Origin: Haemonchus contortus
Taxonomy: Eukaryota > Nematoda > Chromadorea > Rhabditida > Trichostrongylidae
DNA: 64,000 bases
Reading direction: 5' to 3'
Assembly: GCA_000469685.2 (NCBI GenBank)
Contig: LS997564.1
Coordinates: forward strand, 26,160,459-26,224,458
This document shows, piece after piece, positions 33,218 through 45,200 of the stretch. The number at the start of each line of letters is the position of its first letter. Positions within the stretch are counted from its first letter, which is position 1. A model generated the notes under the pieces. It had not been told where the DNA came from, searched no databases, and saw nothing but the letters and a program-made list of their open reading frames with translations. Both the position numbers and the translations under genes were made by a program.

Positions 33218-36200
33218 ATGACAGCATCAATTGGTTCAGCCGAAGGCAAATCATTGCGACCACGTGCTCCGACGGTGAAAAGCATCTCCGGCAGCATTGC
33301 AGAGAAAAAAGATGAAACGTATGGTTGCTAATTCTAATACAATTGATTTTATTTCTATTTGAATTGATGAGACTCATTTCTAACGACCTTTTAGCTCTTA
33401 AAAGCTCCGTCTATCATAGATTACCAAGTGTTTTCCATGCATAATTGAAGTGATTGTAAACAGTTTAAAAAAAGACAAACGCTTCAAACTTTGAACCTTC
33501 GTCTCCTCTTCTTCAACGTTCGTCACACGCGTCAAGCCTGAGACCGACACCTTACAAACCGTGCCTTTATCCGTGGGTGACCCCAATAGTCCAGTGTGGC
33601 ATCTTCGTTTCCGTCGTTCAAAGAGACGCGCTTCAATTTCTTTTGCAACAGGCTGAACCATTCCGTCTTTCAAAATATCGCCTTCGTTAAGTTCAATTAA
33701 AAGGCGATCCTTCCGTAAATGCTGCCTTATAAGGGGGACTTTGCCTGCAAAGTGGAGATGGTGTAAGTAGCGGCCGTCGACTTTTACAACCAAATCTTTC
33801 CAAATGACGCATGTTCTCGATAGCGGCACTGAAAAATTTGGGTGAGCTGGCATCGGTATAGTAACTCATGACCCCCTCTTCGCGCTGACAATATCTTCCT
33901 CATAGAATGCCATATCCTGGTCAAGAAGTCGCTAAAGAGCTTACGTAGCATCGTTATGAACTGAGTAGGAACCCATTCGTTGTCCAATGCTTCAACTACC
34001 TCCTGTCTTGACGATATCAAAGGCCATCGTCGTGTCGATAAACGTGAGACATAACACCGTCCTGCGTTCTCGCGATACTTGTAATTATTGGATATGACTG
34101 GTCGTACTGAACCCCGCCGGAACTGTGGTTGCTCATCCTTCGTTCAGTATTCTGCTAAAATTCGCATTGATGTGAAGAGGCAAATGGGGACATCGATGCC
34201 GATAGGCCATCTTACTTATTTCCTTCTTATACGGCAACATTGTAATTCTAGTTTTGCTTAAAACTAGTATGACTGTGTTGCTGCTTGCGCTCTCCCCAAA
34301 AACCAGATATAGAAGGAAGTGGACTGCAAGCTAATAGCGACCTTTAAAACGATTGGAGAGACTTCCATCACAACATTGTCTTTCATTTTACATTATCTAA
34401 GGTATTTAGGGTCCCGGAACAAGAGACTTCATGGAGATCTATCTACCTTTTGACGGCTATCTGCATGTTTTGTGGTGTTCAATTTTCTATATTTTTCCCT
34501 ACATTATGGCCATTTCTTAATCAGGTACGCCTTTTTTGTCTTCCTGGAGCATAATTTCACATTTTTCTGCGAATTTGGAAAAAAAAATCAAGCATGTTAT
34601 CTATCTGAAAGTGCCAATTAATCACCCATTCTTATCTCTCTATTTTTGAAGCTTCTAGTTATGAATGTTGTCAGCACAGCTGAAATCTAAAGAAATAATA
34701 ATTGAATTAGTAGAAATTGTTCGATGTTGAGGTGGATCCGACGGCTTCGGAGACGTTTTTCGGTATTATCACTGCCGCATTCTCAGTCGGTCAAGGTCTC
34801 GCATCACCGGCTTTTGGATTTTGGATGAATCGCTCTAGATCCGGTTGGTTTACTAATGGTTTATTCTGATTAGTTGTTATGACTAATTTTCAGTTCCTGA
34901 TGATATTTTCTGATTTTTTTTTTGTGGAAGATTGAGACGTGAAGTGAAGGATTCGAGACGTGGAAATGATTTACAGCAACGATAATATCTTAGCGGTAAC
35001 ATGCTTGCCTTACAATTTTTGAGAGATTTTGAATTATCAGGGAAAAATCTCCTTGCAAGGTGCCTCAGATTCAATGTGAAGGGGAGTCAGAGAGAGCGAC
35101 ATTGAAATGGTGGACTGGGTGCTGCCTCAGCCTTAACGCCGTCGTGTGAAATTTTGCCAACTCTCTTGCGATCGCTCTTAACCTGTAGACTTGAATAATG
35201 GCAAAAAAAGGTACTTCTCAACAAAAAGTCTCATTTGGTGGGTCATTTCTGCAAGCAGATGTGCATCTCTGTTAATAAGATTCCGCCGTACAATAACAGA
35301 TCGGTGAAGAGTTCAGTCTTAAAGGCACCGTCCACGATAATTCTGGGTAATCCAGACTATGATGAAAAATGGAAGACAAGATCGAAACTAGTGCGAATGA
35401 GGTGAAGGAACTGCGTGCCTCGGTGTTTTCAAAGTGAAAAAAGGCTTCGAAAAAACGTTAAAAAAGGGGGCTCGACGAGAATGAAACTAGAAAAATGAAG
35501 AAGAGCGGGGCGCCCGGACGAGCTAAACAGTGTGTTCCACTGCGCGTGTGGGTCCTGGTGCGACTAACAGTCAATGCTAAGAAAAAATTCATTCACTTAT
35601 GAGCATAAATAAACTTAGAAACCCTAGTGACAGCAAAAGTAGCTCACCTTTTTCAGCCTTTAGGAGTAGGAAATGAAATAAGGGATCGCGGCAGCAAAAA
35701 GAAAAACAGAGGAAAAAAGAATGGGAGAAAAACGTCGCCTCATCACTTGGCGATTAGCTGATTATGCGTGGGTCCTAGAACGAATAATAGCAATCTGTAT
35801 TGTCTCGACACTCGTCTGACGTGACACCGATCGAGGGGCGGGAACGTGAACTACGGCAACAACGGGGCTGCCACTATGCCCTGGACGTCGAAATTGGGGG
35901 AGTGAGAGGGTCCCTTCTACAACCCATGGGGGTCGCTGGGTATTAATAAGGTAAGAAGTCAATAACCTTTTTATCGTGAACGGTGCCTTTAAGGTGTATC
36001 GTCGTGTAATGTGATGGGAGGAGGTGGTGTAGAGGCAAGTGGCGCGCTTCACACACTCGTGGTCACAGGTTTGAATTCTGGAAAGATATCCGCCTAGTCC
36101 AGCCAAGCCTTCCATCCCTCCGGGGGCGGTTGATTGGTACAGACTCGTCTGGGAGTATGAAAACACTAACTGTACATCGGCTGGCCACCACAAGTCATTG

Positions 36201-39200
36201 TTCAGGCCACATACACGTTCAATCCACCACTACGATTCTGAATGGAAGTCGAGTGCGTGAGCGCATCCCTCAGGCGGGATTGATTAACGCTAAAAACTTT
36301 ATCCTTTATCCTTTCATCGTCGTGTAATATCAGCTTTGAATAAATATCTGCAGCTTTTATATTCATTTACAGTGCGTCAACCGCTTACCTGTGGGATTAT
36401 AATCATGATTATCTCGAACATCATTTTCTGTTTCGTGGAAGCATTCAAACAAAAAGAACGTCGTTGGGTTATGATGGCAGCAAGGTGAGTTCAAGCGTTC
36501 TATATTTGGACCAGAAAGACCTCAGGAAATCGGAACCAGAATTTTTATAGAAATAGCGGCTTCAATTCTGTCTGCAATTTCAATTTCAATACAATTTCAA
36601 TAAAATATCTGTAACAAAAACGTTACAAAAAATCGTAGAACCGACCTCGCACAGTGCCTAAACATCATTTTCAGCTTTTTATAACTGTTAAAAATGATCT
36701 TGGAACTCTTGTAACTGGGAGAAGTGGATTCTATGCTGATGAGACATCAAAGCCATTTCAGGTTCTTCATTGGCATTGGAGCCGGTACAGTAGGCGTAAT
36801 GCGGGCCTATGCGTCCACCGCCAGCAGCCTGAAGGATCGCGCTCGTGCTATCACATTCATCCAAGCCAGTTATGTCATCGGCATGACAATTGGACCAGGA
36901 ATCCCTGTAAGGCTTCTACATTCTCGCTGCTGTTTATTCGAAAAAAAATTTCTCCATATTGTAGGTTGCCTTCGCCCCCCTCAAGTTTCCCGGCTACGTG
37001 TTCGGGCCACTTCACTTGGACATGTACACTGCACCGGCATGGTTTGCTACATTCATCTGTATTCTTTCGTTGATTTTGCTTCTGCTTTTACTCGAAGAAA
37101 GCTATGTCGGCGTACAAGAAGTCGATCGCGGTGAGGGTGAGGCGGTGGTCTCTTCTATGGAAGAACAATCCGTTTTATTACTATTATCCACCGAATTTTA
37201 CTTTTACTATCCATTAAAAAGTAAGCGAAATAAGACAAAGCAGCACGAATGTGAAATGATGTCTGTTGAAAATCGAATTCGACACAAATGAGCGGTCTTG
37301 GCGGTCCCTCTGGGGCAATGGCTAGTGAAAAAACACCCAGATTAACAAAACCTTGTGGCATTAAACAATCTCGTCTGTGGTGTGGTCCGACTTCCACTCA
37401 GAATCGTATCGGTGTATTGAACCTGGTTTATATTAGGCAACCAAAAAAGTTCATGCGAAGTTTTAAGTTTGAATCGCGCTTTGCAAAACCGTGTATTAAA
37501 CGTAGTTAGACACGGCAGTCCTTCCAAGTGGGCAAACCATTACTGCTGCGATACACTCAGCCCAAGTGGATTGAGTTTCGGTTGCCCTTCGCCAAGAACA
37601 ACCAGCTTTGGCGAACAGGAAAGGTGTTGTATTCCACCGGGACAACGCCAGACCGCACACAACAAGATTCACGCGGAAAACTCTAGCACGTTTATAATGG
37701 GAGATTCTGCACGACTATCTCCTGTTTTTGGCCCTGGATAATCACCTGAGGAATCGGCAGTCTCAAAGTGAAGAAGAGCTCGGAAGGGAGGTAAATCTAT
37801 TTTTCAGCTTTATTATATTTATCCACTTGCAAAACCGCACGAGTTTTTTTGGTAACCTGATACAATAACTTGAGGTGGCCAGCCAATGTTCACCAGGACT
37901 TTTACTCTCCAAACAAGTCTGGCATCATGTAGCCGACCACGGAAAATGGAATTCCTTGTTCCTTGAAAGGCCAGGTTTTGAACCTGTGACCATGCATGTG
38001 GGATAGTATAGACACTTTTATAATAATTTAGTTCATGTCAACACGCGCTCTCCTAAAACAACTCAATAAATTAACTCAATAACTTGAACTCGAAGCAGTC
38101 ACATATAATAGTACAAAATTTTCCCAAAACATAGCAAACTACAACTCCAGAATTTAAAATTATGAATAGCATGATCTGAAATGACCTAACAAGATTCTAT
38201 GATTCTGAGCAATTATTAAACACGATCGATGACCTATTCAAGCCTGACTACATTCATATATGTGTCTCCCATAGTAATTTCTATAAAAATATTTCAGTCG
38301 ACTACAATCCACTGCCAAAATTCGATGTGATTGCCGTCTCTGTATGTGTGGTCACTCAATTCACGCTTATGTTCATCATAACGAATTTGGAAACGTGAGT
38401 ATTACAATGACAAAGCCCTTTTTCTGGCCGTCCTATTTTAGAAGGTACCGATCCGGCTCCCTCTTATTTTTCCATGAATATTCGGGTAAAAGTCCCGGCT
38501 ATTATTTATAAGTTTGCACAGCTTTTTCACTACGTTTCAACTTCGTTCTCTTTGTTAGAGCTCAGAAATCTCAAACGAATGAGACCGAGCCTTCTGTGGG
38601 GCCGAGCAATTTTGAAGATAGTCATAGAATAACGAAGCCCATCAGATATCGAGTAATTAAGAAAGCTTCGCTACAAAGCTTATTTTTATCTTACAAAATG
38701 TCAAATACATTTATGAATACTGCCTAGATCATCAAGCGAATGGTTCTCTTTGACTATGACTTGATTTTGCAAAAGACAATTCTTATTGCTCACAACCCAG
38801 GGTTTTTCAGGGTCGGATCGATGTATGCAATGGCGATGTGGAGCTGGGACTCGCACGAAGCTGTCGTAAAAATCGGTATTTTCTTTTGGCTACCTTTCGA
38901 TTACTTTACCTATGACGACGTTAATCTAATAACGGCTTCATCTTTCGAATAAATTCGAAATTCATCATGAAACATCCGAAGCCGGAAACTGAGAACTCCA
39001 AAGTCAACTTGAAGGCACAGTTCACAATAAAAATGGCGAATGAGATATCCTGCTGGTATAAACCTGCGGCTCCCTCATACATCATGTGGCGCTGTCAGGT
39101 AGGAAAACAGCTTGAGGGACGTGCACTACGTGCGTAGCGCGGCGAAGTCCGTGACGATTTTTACGACTCTGACGTCAATTTTCGGGGCAAGAATTAGAGG

Positions 39201-42200
39201 TTGAGTAGTTTATTAGGGTCAGATGATCCTTCTAAGCTGCTCTTCTTCAAATTTGGGCCCTAATGATAGGCGCCAAAGTCGTTTAAATAGTCACGAACCA
39301 CGCTGCGCTATTTGCCGCAATATTTCCTCGAACGCACGTAAGTCCACATACCCAAACGGCCTAGATACGGCGTTATAGAGGCTAATAGACTGTTTCCGTG
39401 TGTATGCGCGAACGAGTTTCAACAGCATCGACGAGACTGCACCATTCTTAAGGGAACCCATGTAGGAAGGTCATACAACCTGTCATGACCCATAGCGACA
39501 GTGACATTTCTGGACAGCTTCGGCTTGATTTAGTCAATTCTTGGCGCAACTGCAACAATTGAAATCTCGTTCAAATACGCCCTTCTATTTCATTTCCATC
39601 ATGATAATCTTGTGCAACCTCTATACCCACTACTTTTTGGGAACCTTGTTTTTCGCAAAATCGGCGGGCTATTTCGCTCCCTTCGCCACCGATGCACTAT
39701 TTCCAACAAGACTTCCGCTCTTCACCTTGAAAATGGTACACCAAAATTATCGTGACTTGTGCCTTTGAGGTTAACTTCGCCCGCCTATGAGGTATATGCA
39801 TAACAATTTGTCTGTAAGCCATCATTTTCACAATGCTCTAAATCATGCCGTCATGGGTAGAGCCAATGAAGTCGCACTCAAAATGGCAGAGAATTTCAGT
39901 CCCTTTCCTTATTCGCCTGATAAGATCCCAGAAGGACCCATAACGATACTGGAATCAAGAGTAATTCAGTTAAGCTGCGCCTTCTGGACTGTTACACAAA
40001 CATATCAAATATGCACAGCACCTGACAACAACTTGTGAGCAATTTGATATCGTTGAACCTACCTTAAAGTCTAATTTGACCTCGAGCACGCGTAACGCTT
40101 CTTTTTGGAAAGACTTTTTCATAAGGATGGTTCTCTTATGACGCTATGAAAGGTCATGAAATACAATGGGAATCTGCAGCATATAACTTTAGTTCACCTT
40201 ACCCTGAACAGGTCTTCACTTGGTCATCATTATTATCTAGAGACCTTGTATGAAATGTTGTTTCCAGGGATTATTCAAGCGATCAATGGTGCTGCAAGTG
40301 TGTTGGTCTATTCATTCTTCGTGGTCAAGCTCGGCGATTAGTGAGTTTCTATGATTGAAGTTGAACTAAAAATAATTAAAACTACATCAATAGCTTTACA
40401 TTTGCCACAAGTCTAAAATGTGATTCAGAAGAGTCGAGTAGTGGCCTTCTATGTCAGTGCTTGTGTGGTGATTCTTGTCAAAAAGATCGCTCGCCAGCGA
40501 GTAGCAAAAGTTAGGCCCAATGGCAGCTGGACAAAGGTATGAAGATACGAGGATTTACAAAATGGGCCGCGAAGCACTGGGCCGTTGTACAGACTCAGGA
40601 ACCAAACGCAAGAGCAATTGCGAAGATGCATAGGTTGGGATCCCCTCTCCCTCCGTACAAACGTATTCAGCCGAAATTGGACAATCGTTTCTCATTGCCT
40701 CTTTAGCCGCCCCTTGGCTACTGAATGAGTCTAACGGATAAAGGACGACCCCCCCCCCCTCCCTCTCTCCCACACCTTTTTCGAGAAAACTAGTTCGTCA
40801 TTAGGGAGAACATGTCAGGTATCGATGTCTGAGAACGTCTCTATAGATTTCTTCCCCAGTCTGCCACGTTCCGCCATGGAAAAACGTTTGACTTCCTCTA
40901 CACCCTCGGTCATTACCTAACTAATAGGAATCGAGAGTATAGCTGTCGCTTCCACGTGGTATTCATGATTGTGCTCAAGAAAATTTTTGTTAATTAAAGT
41001 TAGCACTGTAACATTTAGCGTATGATTCCAAACGTATAACTGCCAACGTGTGGGTAGTGAGTGTATGCCGCCGTGAAAGCGTGGAATATCGGAATGAACA
41101 ATATGAGAAGACTCTTCTTCATACCCTACTTATTATGGTAAAGATATTGACCATCAACAAGTCGGAGAAGATGGTAGTCTGAAGGGGAAACGTTGGGTGA
41201 ATAAGGCGTTTGTGGTAAGACCTCTATACTCACTCAGCTCCACTAATTTCCGCAAGGAAGCTCCTAACGTTTTTTCCTTGCCAGTTCATGCGGCGCCCAT
41301 TTCTGCATTCTATTCATCTTCCCGATTTGTTTCAAATACCTTCTCGCTGCTGCACGATGTGCTCCTAGACTTCTTTCGTCACCTGGTGGTTGTTTTCTGG
41401 ATTCGCCTCTCCACCTGCTTTTTTTTCTCCAATGTCAGCAGTCCAGGGACGGCATGCAACTGCAGCCAAGTTGATCTTAAAAGCTTTCATCTCCGGAAGC
41501 AAACTGAAGAACGCAACCTCTCCCCAAATTTGCTTGACGTTGCGGAATACTTCGGCCAGTGAGCGGCTCAATATGAATTTGTGAAACATAACAATCTCGC
41601 ACATGCATATCGAACTCGAAGCTACATGGATACACAAGAAATTAGATTAGCACGAGTAGAAGCGCGGTATGTGACAGGCAGATGTACCGTCATCAATTTT
41701 GCAATAATTTTTGATATAACTTTATATTTTCCATAATTTCTTCCGGCGACTCTGATAATAGTTTCTGCATCGTTTGTTCGACTGCCATACTTTAGTGTGT
41801 CGAAAGGACGCGAGCGAATTTGGACTATGATCGGCCTGGGCACAGGATTACTTTACCATATTGCCACGTTCCCTTATCCGATCGGACCAACTCTTAAATG
41901 GACTCCTGCAAGTAAGTTGCAAGTAAGTCACACAGTTCCACATCATATACATACATTCGGTAACTGAATGTACAATGCCTGGCAAAAGCCACTAGGGGGT
42001 TACTGTATCGCGCGTTCATGGGATAGTAAACTCCCTCCACTAAAAGGATCATGACAATGCGGGTTGAAACTGAGCCGTTCAAACGATTCATATGATTCCT
42101 GTGCGTACAAATTCTCACATTAGGATCATTGTCTAATTGTGTTTGCTGTGCTAAGTCACTGTGATACTCTATCTATTGAGATTGGATTGACTAATCATTT

Positions 42201-45200
42201 CGCTCAAGGAAGGAGCGTTTTGATGTTTTAGGGCCTTTCGATCTTCAGGAAGGGAACGTTCGTTTTTATTTCTCGTTGTGGCGAAAAAAATGGGGAAGGG
42301 ATCAGATAGCTTTTTTCCTAAATGTATCATTACATAAAAGTTACCATAGAACAACTTCGGTCACACTGAGATATTTAGTTTCACTAATATAGTGCATTAT
42401 TCCCGCGGGCAAGTTTATAGCCTTCTTAATGGCTAATTCAAAGCGTTACTCTTCTATGGTTTCAGATGAAACAAAGAACAATGAAGGTGTCGGCTGTGAT
42501 CCCAGCGAGTACAAATGGTGTACTTCGACCCACGATGTAAGTTGATGTAATGTAATGTTGGTCTTTTTGCTGAACATTGAATTCTAGGTTGCCATTAATA
42601 TTCTGGTTACATACACTCCTTTGCGCCGGCCCCTGGCAAAAAGCGCCATACTTTCAGTTGAACCTCGTGAACACACGGAATGCTCTTCCTTTTCGATCTT
42701 TTGAGGGAAAAAGTATTTATCGGCATGGCTGTCCTATTCAAGGAATACATTATTCTTCACATTGCTTGGGTTGATTTTCCTTCCTACAGTATGAAGAGAG
42801 CAGAGACTGCAGAATTTCCCTTTATAACTGTATTCGGCACAGTTGAGGTTATGTTAAGATTAAAGTTGGAGCCAATATTCTAATAGTCCTTCAAGAGCGA
42901 GGTAGGAAGTGCCGAGTGATGTCCTGCCGTACGCCAATGGCCAGGGGATTGGATCCCATATCGATTTTAACTTTGGCCAACTAAGTCTTCCATCCTCGCC
43001 GATCGGTCAACGGGGTGCCAGGTATGTCTGGGAGGATGAGAGCACAGACCTGTACATCAGCCAGACACCACATGTCATTGTATAGACCACATACACATTC
43101 AAACGTCTCTTCGATTCTGAAGGGAAGCTGAATGTAGAACTGTATCCGAGAACAAAAAACGGACTTGATAAGGGCTGAAAGGCTTTATCATTTCTAAATG
43201 TTCCTCAAAAAACTATGAGGTAAAGGATCGCCCAATGAAGTGTGCGAGATCCTAGGGTGAACAATATCCTAAGAAATACTGGACTGTGTGTCATCCCATA
43301 GAGACCAGGTGGTTCATAGTCACCTTTAGTCTGTCAATAATGCAAATAACACTAGATGAAGTGCGTTATAAACAGGGAAAGTTCTTCATTTACAGAATCT
43401 TCCTATGATGTTTGACCACGATTTTTAAGGTGAGCTTTTGGCTTTACGCTGTACTGTATTGCACGTTGCTGGCAGCTTGTTTCCCAATAGTGAATGTATC
43501 GATGAACACGCTCTTCAGTAAGATCCTCGGAGCTCGGAGACAGGTAAGTGCTATAAGATATTATCAGCTTGCTATGATCTTAATGAAGTATTAGACGCTA
43601 TTCTGTCTCGCTTAACAGTGTGATAATTGATGTGTAATCGAAGCGAGGATTATAGTGCTGCACTTTGTGAGCAGGAAGTACTGTACTGTACTGATATTCC
43701 AGCACCTACGAGAAATATTCACCTATATCATCACCGGCCTCATCGATTTGCTAGATGGGGCGAAGTGATGTCTCTTTTTGTTCCTGCCGCGATAACGCAT
43801 ATATGTACATATAGTGTTCTTTCGTTGAGAGCTTTCGTGAAAAATCTGATCATCGCGCTAGCGACAATCTTGGTTCCGTTTGACGACTCGAGGGATCGCG
43901 TCAGTAACCGCCACGATCGAACGGTTATCACAATGAAGCGTGACATAACAGGCCTACCTGATCTTGAAATCCTTGATTGGCAACGGCATCCCTAATCTTC
44001 AACCGTTGACGAATACTGATGCTCCTAATTCCATTCTGAAATTCATGATACGAGGCATATTACTCCATTGTATTGCGTGAGTCTGCAAAAGGAAAGCAGC
44101 CATCTACGTAAGGCACTTCAGTTAGCCACAAATCCTTCCGTTTCCATCAGAAATCAGGGAAACTTCGAAGGAACATTGCCCTAAGTTTATTTGCGCTACG
44201 ACAACCCTGCGCACCGACATCTGCGGTCCCCTGATGAACTAACATGATCATACTAGCTTCAGTGATCTTCATCGTCCCAAGTCAATAATAGTTGATACCA
44301 GCACTCGGCGTGAACAATTTGAAAACATAAGGCTGCAATAAGAAAGAAACTAGAGGTGCTTGAGTTCGTGACAGAATGACTGTTTACAACGGCTCGGATC
44401 AGATCGAGCACTTTGAACAATTGCGTTCAGCAGAGCTAAAGGAAAAATTGTCGCCGAACTATGCGGTGTTATCTTGATACGAAGATCCTCAACTCCAATC
44501 AACCTCGGAAAACCCTGCATATCCAAGCTATCAACACACCACAAAAATTTGGCTACCGGTTATAGTATTTTTTTTAAATCTTGGGATATCAGGTGGTATC
44601 AATTCATGCCGTGCGCATGGATAGGGGTCTACGGAGGGGAGGGGAAGGTTCAGGGGAGGAAGACGGATGGAGAAGTTCTTCGAAGTTTTTCAGATCAAAT
44701 GTTTCCCTTATCCAAAAGTTGTAGCCACAAAAACTAGGCAGTTCAGAAGCAACACCATCTTCGCTATATTTCCTCTTAGTTACTTTAAAGCAGTAGGTTG
44801 CTGTATGCAAACCCAACAGAGGGCAAAAAAAGTAAAAAAAAAAGTTCGAAAAAAGCAAACAAAATCTTCTTTGGTAGTATTAAGTAGAGAGAAGCACCGC
44901 TCAAATGTGAAAATGATTTAGTCGTGTCTACCATAACTATTTCAGGGAACCATGCAAGGTATCATGCTGATGTCCGGGAGTCTGGCTCGTACACTTGGTC
45001 CATTGTTGGTGTCGTCGTTATTCCAAGTGAACGGTCCCGTTCCAGTATGGAGCATAGAGGTACTCTGTTTTCGGAACTGGAGGTACTGTAGTTATATTGA
45101 TTGAGGTCGATGTGTTTTGATGGAAACCCCGATTTATTGGGCGTACATTTCACATGAAAAAAGCTTTTTCAGTGGCTGCTTTCATAGTCCGCCTGCCGAC

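Noticed and set aside
33398..33853. 151-codon open frame as a host gene
   Set aside because: KVDGRYLHHL and neighbouring words place it in an RTE reverse transcriptase relic; the catalytic box is lost.
35762..36193. 143-codon minus-strand open frame
   Set aside because: It spans the right end of a non-coding AGGCAC element and the start of a SINE, with no domain.
41197..41637. Overlapping 90-121 codon frames inside transporter intron 9
   Set aside because: They lie between two well-supported exons (40268-40340 and 41796-41911) and show no domain, so they are probably chance or an unrecognised repeat.
42577..42883. Candidate transporter exon reading LPLIFWLHTLLCAG
   Set aside because: It would be out of phase with exon 11. 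Exon 11 (ending at 42536) joins in phase directly to 43430, giving a complete transporter.
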